Shown here: piece after piece, positions 54,214-63,106 of the stretch
How the letters are laid out: the number at the start of each line of letters is the position of its first letter
Numbering within the stretch: the first letter of the stretch is position 1
Origin: Clostridiales bacterium
Lineage (GTDB): Bacteria; Bacillota; Clostridia; Saccharofermentanales; Saccharofermentanaceae
DNA: 64,000 nucleotides
Reading direction: 5' to 3'
Assembly: GCA_017529925.1 (NCBI GenBank)
Contig: JAFXMZ010000028.1
Coordinates: 1-64,000 of the forward strand
Translations under genes and position numbers: made by a program
The notes under the pieces: model-generated
Told to the model about the DNA's origin: nothing
Database searches by the model: none
Seen by the model: the letters and a program-made list of their open reading frames with translations, nothing else

Positions 54214-54801
54214 TCACATACCTCCAAAGAATATCTCTATACCGATAAAGATCAGTATCAGACCGCCGAGGATAGGAGCAGCCCATGACAATTTATTGCC
54301 CAGCTTCTTCCCTGCCTTAATCCCTATGAGACAAAGAATAAAAGTAATAAAGGCGATGATCATTGAAGCCGAAAATGCTTTTATCAGAGAATACTCCGAC
54401 AATGTAAAACCGACAGACAGAGCATCTATAGAAGTTGCAACAGCCTGTACCAGCAACAGCTTTAAAGAAAGCGAAGGACAGTTCTTCAGATGATCTTCTG
54501 TGCCTTCTTTTCTTTCCCGAAGACCGTCAAAGATCATTTTCGAGCCGATAAGACAAAGAAGGATCAGTGAGATCCACGGAGTAATCTTATTGAGCGACTC
54601 GAAGAGGGCTTCTGCCAGAGCCAGTACTGACCATCCTGCCATCGGCATGATCCCCTGAAACAATCCGAATGTACCTGAGATCGTCAGTGCATCGCGGTTG
54701 GGCATCTTTGGCCTGTGAAGACCTTCGGCAACAGAAACAGAGAAAGCATCCATTGCCAGGCCGACACCTAAGAGACAGCTGTTAACTAAAAAGAGTATCA
54801 C
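54214..54801 (-). CDS. mntP: Putative manganese efflux pump MntP
   Basis: 195 aa, six hydrophobic helices, DUF204 family. LGVGLAMDAFSVSVAEG and the repeated ALSVGFTLSEYS with conserved Asp residues in the membrane mark the two halves of this fold, which exports Mn2+ in E. coli. It overlaps htpG by four bases. No yybP-ykoY riboswitch is seen, as it is inside an operon. Confidence 0.9.
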   Translation of the reverse strand: MILFLVNSCLLGVGLAMDAFSVSVAEGLHRPKMPNRDALTISGTFGLFQGIMPMAGWSVLALAEALFESLNKITPWISLILLCLIGSKMIFDGLRERKEGTEDHLKNCPSLSLKLLLVQAVATSIDALSVGFTLSEYSLIKAFSASMIIAFITFILCLIGIKAGKKLGNKLSWAAPILGGLILIFIGIEIFFGGM

Positions 54802-56717
54802 TGGATCTCACCGAGTATCCTGCTGTTGTATTCAAGGAATCTCTTGAGGCCGTCGCTGTCAAGTGATCCGTGAGCAAGCTTGGCCTGATCAAAGATATGC
54901 TGTGCAAGCCTCTTTGTCTCTTCTTCTTTATTGCCCAGTCCGTTCATCCCGGCAATCTTTGTGATGACAGGGCTGTCAGTATTTATGACCAGTTCTGTCT
55001 TGATCGGGAACATCTCATCGAGCTTAGCCATAGGGTCTTCGCCGTCCTTGGCTGACATACGGGCGAATTGCTCATATTGCTTTCTCATCTCCTGCATCCT
55101 TCTGTTCTCTTCGGATTCGAGGATAAACGCAGGCATGGAATCCTGTCCCATAGCCTTAGATGTAACTTCGAGCTTGTCATCTCCGAGCAGTGACCTGAAC
55201 ATCTCAAGATACTTCGTCTTTGTCTCATCATCGGCATCATCGCCCGACAGTTCGGCATCGACTCTCTTGAACCTGATCTCGGTATTCTTATACTCAAGGA
55301 ATGATATAAAGTTATTATCGATCTCCTCATTCAGGATTACGACTTCATAGCCATCCTTTTTCGAAAGCTCGACATAAGCTGCCTGTCCAACAGGATCAGT
55401 TGTATATCTTACCTGCTTCTTATCGCCCGTAAGTTCGGAAAGCGTCTTATATGCACCGTCTACGGTCTTAAACAGACAGATATCCTTTACCTTGTCATTG
55501 AACTTCTCTTCTTTCATCATGCCGTATTTAACGAATACGGAGATATCGGACCAGTAACCCTCATAGGACTCTCTCTGCTTTTTGAAGAGTTCATTGAGCT
55601 TATCGGAAACCTTCTTGATTATGTGTCCGGACAGTTTCTTAACATATTCATCCTGCTGGAGTGCCGATCTTGATACATTAAGGGGAAGATCAGAGCAGTC
55701 AAGGCATCCCTGAAGAAGGAACAGGAAGTCCGGGATTATCTCTTCGATATTATCTGCGACAAATACCTGATGGTTATAGATCTTGATCCTTCCCTCAAGT
55801 GACTGATACACATTGTCAGTCTTAGGAAAATAAAGGATTCCCTGGAGTGTGAACGGATAATCCATATTGAGATGTATCCAGAAAAGAGGATCCTTACCGT
55901 CATTGAATACGGAATGATAGAAAGACTTATACTCCTCATCAGTGCATTCAGAAGGCTTCTTTATCCAGAGCGGCTCCTTATTGTTGATGGGAACATACTT
56001 TATATCGTTGGGCTTGAACTCCTCACCCTTCTCTTCGGCTTCCTTCTTTCTCTTAGCTTCCGCCTCCTCATGGAGTCTGTCAGCCTTAACATCGATAAAG
56101 TAGATGTCTGAAGTTACGAAGGAACAGTATTTTCGAAGTGTCATACGAAGTGTTGCCGCATCAAACATCTTGGCAGCATCTTCAGAGAGCTTGAGCGTGA
56201 TCTTCGTTCCTCTTTCTGTCCTGTCGGAATCGGAGATATCATATTCCATTCCGTCCTCGGACTCCCACCTTACGGCGTCGGAACCGTCAAAGCTCTTCGT
56301 GTCGATAGTTACCTTATCGGAAACCATAAATGCGGAATAAAAACCGAGTCCGAAATGGCCGATGATGCCGGACTTATCCGTAGACTGCTCCTGGTATTTG
56401 GTAACAAAATCTAGCGCGCCTGAAAAAGCGATCTGATTGATATACTTGTCGACCTCTTCGGCGGACATACCGATACCGTTATCTTCAAAGCTGATGGTCT
56501 TGTTCTCATCATCAAAGACTACATTGATCCTGTAATCCTCATCTGCGGCAGCCTCGGCCTTCCCGAGCTCTGCCAGTCTTTTAAACTTTGAGATAGCGTC
56601 GGCACAGTTGGAAACGAGCTCACGGACAAATATGTCCCTGTCGGAATAGAGCCACTGCCTTATGACCGGGAATATATTCTCGGTAGTTACCGATACCTTA
56701 CCTGTTTTCTTTTCCAT
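54798..56717 (-). CDS. htpG: Chaperone HtpG (Hsp90)
   Basis: 639 aa. GHKL ATPase motifs: ELVSNCADAISK, FEDNGIGMS, GHFGLGFYSAFMV and GTKITLKL. Middle and dimerisation domains are complete, giving the normal length. It directly follows the aminotransferase gene with no gap and has an AGGTGAG-type ribosome site inside it. No CIRCE element is nearby. Confidence 0.96.
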   Translation of the reverse strand: MEKKTGKVSVTTENIFPVIRQWLYSDRDIFVRELVSNCADAISKFKRLAELGKAEAAADEDYRINVVFDDENKTISFEDNGIGMSAEEVDKYINQIAFSGALDFVTKYQEQSTDKSGIIGHFGLGFYSAFMVSDKVTIDTKSFDGSDAVRWESEDGMEYDISDSDRTERGTKITLKLSEDAAKMFDAATLRMTLRKYCSFVTSDIYFIDVKADRLHEEAEAKRKKEAEEKGEEFKPNDIKYVPINNKEPLWIKKPSECTDEEYKSFYHSVFNDGKDPLFWIHLNMDYPFTLQGILYFPKTDNVYQSLEGRIKIYNHQVFVADNIEEIIPDFLFLLQGCLDCSDLPLNVSRSALQQDEYVKKLSGHIIKKVSDKLNELFKKQRESYEGYWSDISVFVKYGMMKEEKFNDKVKDICLFKTVDGAYKTLSELTGDKKQVRYTTDPVGQAAYVELSKKDGYEVVILNEEIDNNFISFLEYKNTEIRFKRVDAELSGDDADDETKTKYLEMFRSLLGDDKLEVTSKAMGQDSMPAFILESEENRRMQEMRKQYEQFARMSAKDGEDPMAKLDEMFPIKTELVINTDSPVITKIAGMNGLGNKEEETKRLAQHIFDQAKLAHGSLDSDGLKRFLEYNSRILGEIQ

Positions 56718-57587
56718 TTATCTCACCTCTTTTAATTTATTATCGATATAATCATCGCTCATCTTCCTGTAGCACGAGGCTATTCTCTGAAGGAGCTCAT
56801 TATCTGCGGAATCTATAACAGTTCCGTCGATCGATCTTATCGGAAGTATATCGAAAGGAGTGCTCGACACGAATACTGCGCATTCTTTAGATGAAAGGAT
56901 CTCTTCCTTTGTAAGCATACCTGTCTCGAGCTTCCCACCTGCCATATCCAGAGAACTCAGGACCCTCTTTCTCGTAATACCGAGAAGGATCTTGTCATCA
57001 GGTGCGGAATATACCTTGTCGCCCTTTATCACGAACAGATTGGACTTGCTCCCTTCATAGAGCCTGCCTTCATTGTCGGTAAGAAGTATCTCATAGGGAT
57101 GACCGAATTCATTCTCTTCTGCAAATGTATCGGCTACAGCCTTCTTATAGTCTCCCCTGTAGACTTTTATGTTGGGATCGACTCTCTCCCATTTGAGCGT
57201 CATCGTATCAACACCCCTGCTGAATGCTTCTTCAGACGGGATATTTCCTTCACATACATAGATAAGCAGATGATTCTTTGTAAGTACGATCCTCAGGTTG
57301 CCGTCAAGATCTTCAAATCCGTTATCATTCAGATAAGAATAGGCTTTTCTCTCGATCATCTCCATATCGACATCAAATGCCTCGATGCCGGCAACAGATC
57401 TTTGAAGTCTCGCTAGATGTTCCTCAAGAAAAAGGAGTATTCCCTTCTTTACACGTACTGTCTCATAATACGTAACATCGTCTGTCGGAAGACGAAGTTC
57501 CGAAGCCAATTCGGAACTGCTCGAAATATAATCCCCGTCAAGCGAATATACATCGGCCAAAGGGCTTTCCAGCAAAGGATATGCCAT
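56718..57587 (-). CDS. Class IV PLP aminotransferase (branched-chain / D-amino acid / aminodeoxychorismate lyase type)
   Basis: 289 aa from the ATG at 57587, six bases from GAGGTG; two earlier ATGs overlap that site. YETVRVKKGILLFLEEHLARL at the start and LTDNEGRLYEGSKSNLFVIKGDKVYSAP with the ILLGITRKRVL block are the fold-type IV marks; the PLP Lys is probably in YRGDYKKAVAD. No pab or ilv genes are near, so the exact substrate cannot be assigned. It heads a run with htpG, mntP and the small Cys protein. Confidence 0.85.
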   Translation of the reverse strand: MAYPLLESPLADVYSLDGDYISSSSELASELRLPTDDVTYYETVRVKKGILLFLEEHLARLQRSVAGIEAFDVDMEMIERKAYSYLNDNGFEDLDGNLRIVLTKNHLLIYVCEGNIPSEEAFSRGVDTMTLKWERVDPNIKVYRGDYKKAVADTFAEENEFGHPYEILLTDNEGRLYEGSKSNLFVIKGDKVYSAPDDKILLGITRKRVLSSLDMAGGKLETGMLTKEEILSSKECAVFVSSTPFDILPIRSIDGTVIDSADNELLQRIASCYRKMSDDYIDNKLKEVR

Positions 57588-57621
57588 GTGCATCACCTCT
57601 TATATTTAATATGACCAAAGG

Positions 57622-57650
57622 ATTATAGCACAATAAATGAAAAGTGTTAA
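57622..57650 (-). promoter_or_regulatory. Sigma-A-type promoter of the aminotransferase-htpG-mntP operon
   Basis: On the - strand TTAACA (57650-57645), 17-bp spacer, TATAAT (57627-57622), with an extended -10 TGC just before it. It lies 34 bases before the start at 57587. Confidence 0.85.
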
Positions 57651-57663
57651 AAGGCGCCGGACA

Positions 57664-59718
57664 TTACCTCAGGGCAAAGATACCATACTTGATATCATAG
57701 TAGATCTGAGGGCTGTTGATGATCATCGGATTATATCTTCCGTCGCACATGAGTGAACCCCAGTTGATGATAACAAGGATAAAAGTCAGGGCTATCACAG
57801 ATGCTTCGATCAACCTGCCGATGTCGGTGGAATCATACTTTTCGAGGAGAGCAAGTATGACTGTGATCGAAACGATCATGAGGAGGAACGAGAAATCACA
57901 AAGATAACGCTGGTTCATTCCGACCATCTGTGTATCGAGGAATATAAGAACAAGCGAAAGGCCTGTCAAAAGCAGGCAAAGTCCGAAAAGACCTTTTTCC
58001 TTAAGCTCTTTCCTTACCTTCGGGAGCAGGAATATAAACAATGCAAGAAGGTTGAAAGCAAAGAAACCTCCCATGAACGGTTCGCTGATTATAACGCCCT
58101 GATAAGCGGATGCAAGCGGCGTTTCCTCGGGGTTGAAAACAAAGAAGAACGGGAAAGTACCTTTTATCAGCAGGGGCTGGAACAGATAAGCAAACAAGCC
58201 GGTTGTCATCCTGTCCCAAACGATACCACGATGTGTCATATCAAAACTCGTGAGGTTATAAGTGGCACCGAAGTCGAATACACTGCCGAACCTGATATAG
58301 TTATAGAACATGAGCCCTGCGCCAACTGCGATAAACGGAATGAATACGATCGCAGTATTGATCGCACCCCTGACCGAGAAGAATCGTCTCTCCTTTATGT
58401 CATTCCAGAACAGAGGGAAAGCGGCAAATACGATAAGTGTCATCTGGGGCCTGCATCCCATGACCAGTGCGATCAGGACGGCTCCTGCGGCAAGATAGCC
58501 TTTCGAGATATGCCCCTTCCCGTCCGATGCTTTCATCCAGCATGTAAGACCCGCAAGAGAAAACAGCATTCCGGTCATTATCGGAACAACATATAATGTC
58601 GGGATCCTGGCACAATAGAGCATCTCAGAACCGTAGAGCAGAGCATGTGAAAGAGTAAGATACATGCCCGATGAGATGTTCGGGAAGTATTTCCTCGTAA
58701 AGACATACATAAACCTGAAGACCATAGGGACAAACAGCGCAAGACATAGCATTATGACATTGCCCGTAGCCAGTGCCTTACCTGTAATCAGAAGATAAGG
58801 GATAAAGAACAGGATTATCGGGACTACTCCGAAATAACTGTAATATCTGCCCTGATAGTATGCATAATCACCGATATAGGACTTACCGTTAACAGCTATA
58901 TCCCTTTCCTCCGGATCATACGGATTGTCTGTTTGAGAAAGCTCCACGGGCGGCTCCTCAACATCTATATACGTCTTTCCGTGAACGATCGAATCAGCCA
59001 TATATTCATACTGCCTCAAAGTATGTACATTCTTTATCTGCTCCGTATCATATTTGGAGATGAACCACAGAGCACCGGAAAGGATGATATTCAGCAGAAC
59101 GATAAATATAGTAATACTCCTTTGGAGACTCTCCTTAAGGTCTGTCTTCCTCCTGTATAAAGGTGACCTGATACCGAGAAGAATGATGATCAGCCCCGCA
59201 GCAAAAATGAGCATCGGCCTTACCGGATTGAGCATAAAAGGCCTTATCTCGTTGATCTTAAGGTCATTAAGAACCCATGTTCCCTCTTTCGATAAGATAT
59301 GGAAACGTATGCTCGGAGATTCCCCGTAAGTGTGGACCCTTATGTAGCTGCTCTGATCGATGCCGTAAACAACTTCAGTATCCTGAAGAGGATAATAGAC
59401 GGCATTGCCCTCATCCTTTATCTCAAGATTAAATCTTACGACATCTCCCGAAACAGCATTATCCGCATCGAAAAGATCGACATATACATTATCGATATGA
59501 GCATCGATCCCGGTTACTTCTATATATTCATCATATTGATGGATCTGATACGAATCGCTTGAGATCTTACTGAATGTCAGGGATTCCCAGAATCTGAAAT
59601 TAAAGACAAACACCTCGCATATAAATGCAAGTGCCAGTGTGATGATCAGTACTCTCTTCGTATGACAGTCATTAAAGAGCTGTTCTTCCGAAGCAATTGT
59701 CTTCTTCTCTTTAGTCAT
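57664..59718 (-). CDS. Polytopic membrane protein, GT-C glycosyltransferase-like
   Basis: 684 aa. One N-terminal helix, then an extracytoplasmic region of about 130 residues with beta character, then about ten hydrophobic helices from residue 165 on. Charged and aromatic loops such as NPYDPEERDIAVNGKSYIGDYAYYQGRYYSYFG follow the second group of helices, as in GT-C enzymes that use lipid-linked sugars. A DxD-like catalytic residue cannot be named with confidence. It stands alone, divergent from argG. It may decorate cell-surface glycans; this is inference. Confidence 0.65.
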   Translation of the reverse strand: MTKEKKTIASEEQLFNDCHTKRVLIITLALAFICEVFVFNFRFWESLTFSKISSDSYQIHQYDEYIEVTGIDAHIDNVYVDLFDADNAVSGDVVRFNLEIKDEGNAVYYPLQDTEVVYGIDQSSYIRVHTYGESPSIRFHILSKEGTWVLNDLKINEIRPFMLNPVRPMLIFAAGLIIILLGIRSPLYRRKTDLKESLQRSITIFIVLLNIILSGALWFISKYDTEQIKNVHTLRQYEYMADSIVHGKTYIDVEEPPVELSQTDNPYDPEERDIAVNGKSYIGDYAYYQGRYYSYFGVVPIILFFIPYLLITGKALATGNVIMLCLALFVPMVFRFMYVFTRKYFPNISSGMYLTLSHALLYGSEMLYCARIPTLYVVPIMTGMLFSLAGLTCWMKASDGKGHISKGYLAAGAVLIALVMGCRPQMTLIVFAAFPLFWNDIKERRFFSVRGAINTAIVFIPFIAVGAGLMFYNYIRFGSVFDFGATYNLTSFDMTHRGIVWDRMTTGLFAYLFQPLLIKGTFPFFFVFNPEETPLASAYQGVIISEPFMGGFFAFNLLALFIFLLPKVRKELKEKGLFGLCLLLTGLSLVLIFLDTQMVGMNQRYLCDFSFLLMIVSITVILALLEKYDSTDIGRLIEASVIALTFILVIINWGSLMCDGRYNPMIINSPQIYYDIKYGIFALR

Positions 59719-59796
59719 GAGATAATTTTATCATTAATATTTATTATTTAAATATCGACTTGTAAATGCACTTTCGTGAAATTAGAATATTCATGG

Positions 59797-59825
59797 TTGA
59801 CTCATTCGGGTCGTAAGAGTATGAT
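59797..59825 (+). promoter_or_regulatory. Sigma-A-type promoter of argG
   Basis: TTGACT (59797-59802), 17-bp spacer, TATGAT (59820-59825). An AGAATATTCAT sequence at 59784-59794 just upstream resembles half of an ARG box. Confidence 0.78.
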
Positions 59826-59847
59826 GTGTATGATTTATACAGAATCT

Positions 59848-59861
59848 TGCATAAATATTCA
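59848..59861 (+). promoter_or_regulatory. Probable ArgR operator (ARG box)
   Basis: TGCATAAATATTCA differs by one base from TGAATAAATATTCA, which fits the ARG-box core TGAATNNNNATTCA. It lies just downstream of the -10, where bound ArgR-arginine would block transcription. ArgR itself is not in the window. Confidence 0.65.
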
Positions 59862-59886
59862 TTTTATTCAATAACGGAGGTGCCCT

Positions 59887-61101
59887 ATGGCAAAAGAAAA
59901 ATTCTTACTCGCTTATTCAGGCGGACTTGATACATCGATCATCATCCCCTGGCTTCTTGAGAACTACGACTGCGAAGTCATCGCAATGGCCGGTGAAGTC
60001 GGTATCGGAGTTGACGAAGAGTTCCTTAAGGAGAAGGCTCTCAAGTGCGGAGCTTCAAAGTGCTATGTAGAGGATATCTCTGAGGAATTCATCACTGATT
60101 ATATCTACCCTACACTTAAGGCTAATGCTGTTTATGAGGGCAAGTACCTCCTTGGAACTTCCTTTGCAAGACCTGTCATCGCCAAGAAGATGGTCGAGAT
60201 CGCACGCAAGGAAGGCTGCACAACGATCGTTCACGGTGCTACCGGAAAGGGTAACGATCAGGTAAGGTTCGAGCTTACTATCAAGGCTCTCGCTCCTGAG
60301 ATGAAGATCCTTGCCCCCTGGCGTGTATGGGATATCAAGTCCAGGTCCGAAGAGGTCGATTATGCTGAGGCAAGGGGTATTCCGGTACCTGTTACAAAGG
60401 AAAACAACTATTCTAAAGACGAGAACCTCTGGCACCTCTCTCACGAGGGTATGGATCTCGAGGATCCTGCTAACGAGCCCGATCTTGATAAGATCCTTGA
60501 GCTCATGGTATCACCTGAGAAGGCACCTGATACTCCTACATATGTAACATTCAAGTTCGAGAACGGTATTCCCGTTGAAGTTGACGGACAGAAGCTCTCC
60601 CCCGTTGATATGCTCAAGTACTGCAATAAGGTCGCAGGTGCAAACGGTGTAGGTATCGCTGATCTGGTCGAGAACAGACTTGTCGGCATGAAGAGCCGCG
60701 GCGTATATGAGACACCCGGCGGAACACTCATGTATGCAGCACACAGAGAGCTCGAGCTTCTGACACTCGACCGTGAGACACTTCACTACAAGGATCTCGT
60801 AGCCCAGAGGTTCGCTGAACTCGTTTACTACGGACAGTGGTTCCACCCTCTCCGTGAGGCTCTCTCCGCTTTCGTTGACGAGACACAGAAGGTTGTTTCA
60901 GGCGAAGTCAAGATGAAGCTCTATAAGGGCAACTGCACACCTGCAGGCTCTAAGTCACCTTTCTCTCTCTACGACGAAGAGATCGCTACTTTCGAGGCTG
61001 AGGATGTTTACGATCAGGCCGATGCAGGCGGATTCATCAACTGCTTCGGTCTGCCTATGAAGGTCGTAGCTCAGATGAAGAAGAGAAACGGACTTCTCTG
61101 A
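59887..61101 (+). CDS. argG: Argininosuccinate synthase
   Basis: 404 aa. It joins citrulline and aspartate using ATP. The PP-loop is [16 protein letters not shown] at residues 8-23; [13 protein letters not shown], and the later [15 protein letters not shown] match the family. AACGGAGG precedes the ATG. A strong terminator follows, with GNAT and argH downstream, so argH probably has another promoter or depends on read-through. Confidence 0.97.
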   Translation: MAKEKFLLAYSGGLDTSIIIPWLLENYDCEVIAMAGEVGIGVDEEFLKEKALKCGASKCYVEDISEEFITDYIYPTLKANAVYEGKYLLGTSFARPVIAKKMVEIARKEGCTTIVHGATGKGNDQVRFELTIKALAPEMKILAPWRVWDIKSRSEEVDYAEARGIPVPVTKENNYSKDENLWHLSHEGMDLEDPANEPDLDKILELMVSPEKAPDTPTYVTFKFENGIPVEVDGQKLSPVDMLKYCNKVAGANGVGIADLVENRLVGMKSRGVYETPGGTLMYAAHRELELLTLDRETLHYKDLVAQRFAELVYYGQWFHPLREALSAFVDETQKVVSGEVKMKLYKGNCTPAGSKSPFSLYDEEIATFEAEDVYDQADAGGFINCFGLPMKVVAQMKKRNGLL

Positions 61102-61122
61102 TAGTTGAAGTAATTACGATTC

Positions 61123-61159
61123 AAAACGGGGTCGTGTGATCGCGGCCCCGTTTTCTTTT
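61123..61159 (+). terminator. Rho-independent terminator after argG
   Basis: AAAACGGGGTCG (61123-61134) pairs with CGGCCCCGTTTT (61143-61154) with one G-T pair, followed by more T. Confidence 0.88.
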
Positions 61160-61171
61160 AGGGAGACTCAT

Positions 61172-61636
61172 ATGGATAAGAAAGTCGAATACAGGATAAT
61201 GACCATAGACGATTATGATCAGGCTTATGATATGTGGATCAGGTGCGGCAACGGACTTAACGATAAGGACGATTCACGCGAAGGCATCGAAAAGTACCTG
61301 AAGAGAAATCCATCGACTTCTTTTGTTGCCGTCTGTGACGAAAAGCTCGCAGGTGTGATATTATGTGGACATGACGGCAGGCGCGGCATTATCCAGCACG
61401 CATGCGTTTCGCCCGATCACAGGCGCCTTGGTATAGGTTCTAAGCTTGTTGAGCTTGCTCTTAAGGCACTTAAGGATGAGGGCATCAATAAGGTCTTGCT
61501 CGTCGCATTCAAAAAGAATGAAGGCGGGAATGCATTCTGGGAGTCTCAGGGCTTTACATTACGCGAAGATCTTAATTACAGGAACAGGTCTCTTACAGAA
61601 CTTGTAAGGATCGATCCTGATTATGTTAAGGAGTAA
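61172..61636 (+). CDS. GNAT-family N-acetyltransferase
   Basis: 154 aa from the ATG at 61172, preceded by AGGGAG; an upstream in-frame start would run through the argG terminator. The acetyl-CoA site is VSPDHRRLGIGSKLVELAL (motif A, R/QxxGxG/A); NAFWESQGFTLRE is motif B. Position between argG and argH suggests a role in arginine metabolism, possibly N-acetylglutamate formation as with short ArgA-type GNATs, but motif evidence is generic. argH starts seven bases after its stop. Confidence 0.85.
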   Translation: MDKKVEYRIMTIDDYDQAYDMWIRCGNGLNDKDDSREGIEKYLKRNPSTSFVAVCDEKLAGVILCGHDGRRGIIQHACVSPDHRRLGIGSKLVELALKALKDEGINKVLLVAFKKNEGGNAFWESQGFTLREDLNYRNRSLTELVRIDPDYVKE

Positions 61637-61642
61637 TTGATT

Positions 61643-63004
61643 ATGGCAAAGAAGATGTGGGCAGGACGCTTTGAGAAAGCGACAGACAAGACGGTAAATG
61701 ATTATAATTCTTCCCTTCCTTTCGACTGCAGGATGTATGCACAGGATATCGAAGGTTCGGTCGCTCATTCCGCTATGCTCGCAAGACAGGGCATAATATC
61801 CCGGGAGGATGCTGACAGCATCCGCGAAGGCCTCCTGTCTATAAAGGCAGATATCGAGTCAGGAAAGCTCTCTTTCGATTCGGATGCAGAAGACATCCAC
61901 ATGTTTATCGAGGAAGAACTTACAGCAAGGATCGGAGATGCAGGCAAGCGCCTTCATACCGGACGTTCCCGTAACGATCAGGTCGCTTTGGACCAGAGAC
62001 TTTATCTAGTTGATGAAGCTCTTGATGTTATCGGGCTTCTCGATGAGCTTACAGAGACTATAACCGATATGGCCAAAGAGCATCTGACTACATATATGCC
62101 CGGATATACACATCTCCAGAGGGCTCAGCCTATCACATATGCCCATTATCTGACAGCTTATATCGAGATGTTCAAGCGTGATAAGGAACGTATCGAGCAG
62201 GCTGCGTCCCGCGCTAACGTCTCACCGCTCGGATCGGGCGCACTTGCCGGAACTACATACCCTCTTGACCGTGAATCTGTTTCCGAAGAACTCGGAATGA
62301 ACGGAGTAACGCTCTGCTCACTTGACGGCGTTGCAGACCGCGATTTCGCTATAGAATTCGCATCGGCAATATCCATACTGATGATGCATCTTTCCAGGAT
62401 GTCAGAAGAGATAATCCTCTATTCATCCCAGGAGTTCAGATTCTATGAGCTTGATGATGCCTATTCTACAGGATCCTCGATGATGCCCCAGAAGAAGAAT
62501 CCTGATGTAGCGGAGCTTACAAGGGGTAAGACAGGACGCGTATACGGGGATCTTATCTCGCTTCTCGTCATCATGAAGGGACTTCCGCTGACATACAATA
62601 AGGATATGCAGGAAGTTCAGGAGTCGCTTTTCGATGTGATCGATACGATTAAAGGCGTCCTCCCTCCTTTTACCGGCATGATGAAGACCATGACGATCCG
62701 TAAGGACAATATGGAAGCTGCAGCTTTGGGAGGTTTTACGAACGCGACTGATCTTGCTGACTACCTCGTCCGTAAGGGCATTCCTTTCCGCTCCACACAC
62801 GAGATCTCAGGAAAGCTCGTCCACTACTGTATCGAGAATAATACGACCCTCGAGAAGCTTTCACTTGATGAGTTCAGGAAGTTCTCGGATCTGATCGACG
62901 AAGACGTATATGATGCTATCTCTCTTGAGACATGCGTAAATAAGCGTACACTTACCGGCGGTCCCGCCCCTGATACGGTCAAGAAGTATTTGGATAATAA
63001 TTAA
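61643..63004 (+). CDS. argH: Argininosuccinate lyase
   Basis: 453 aa from the ATG at 61643, with AAGGAG upstream; a TTG two codons earlier is less likely. It cleaves argininosuccinate to arginine and fumarate. MWAGRFEKATD at the start, HTGRSRNDQVALD, and the superfamily signature SSMMPQKKNPD near residue 280 are present. It forms a unit with the GNAT gene and ends before a hairpin. Confidence 0.97.
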   Translation: MAKKMWAGRFEKATDKTVNDYNSSLPFDCRMYAQDIEGSVAHSAMLARQGIISREDADSIREGLLSIKADIESGKLSFDSDAEDIHMFIEEELTARIGDAGKRLHTGRSRNDQVALDQRLYLVDEALDVIGLLDELTETITDMAKEHLTTYMPGYTHLQRAQPITYAHYLTAYIEMFKRDKERIEQAASRANVSPLGSGALAGTTYPLDRESVSEELGMNGVTLCSLDGVADRDFAIEFASAISILMMHLSRMSEEIILYSSQEFRFYELDDAYSTGSSMMPQKKNPDVAELTRGKTGRVYGDLISLLVIMKGLPLTYNKDMQEVQESLFDVIDTIKGVLPPFTGMMKTMTIRKDNMEAAALGGFTNATDLADYLVRKGIPFRSTHEISGKLVHYCIENNTTLEKLSLDEFRKFSDLIDEDVYDAISLETCVNKRTLTGGPAPDTVKKYLDNN

Positions 63005-63008
63005 TTAC

Positions 63009-63030
63009 AGCCCTCATACGAGGGCTTTAT
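63009..63030 (+). terminator. Short terminator after argH
   Basis: AGCCCTC (63009-63015) pairs with GAGGGCT (63020-63026), followed by TTTATTAT. It faces the convergent GH13 gene. The next 76 bases hold nothing recognisable. Confidence 0.7.
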
Positions 63031-63106
63031 TATGATGTTAACAGACGTGTGTACGAGCGGACTTAAGCAGTTGCCATCTCCGGGGACGCAGCAGGCATGC
63101 CGGATG

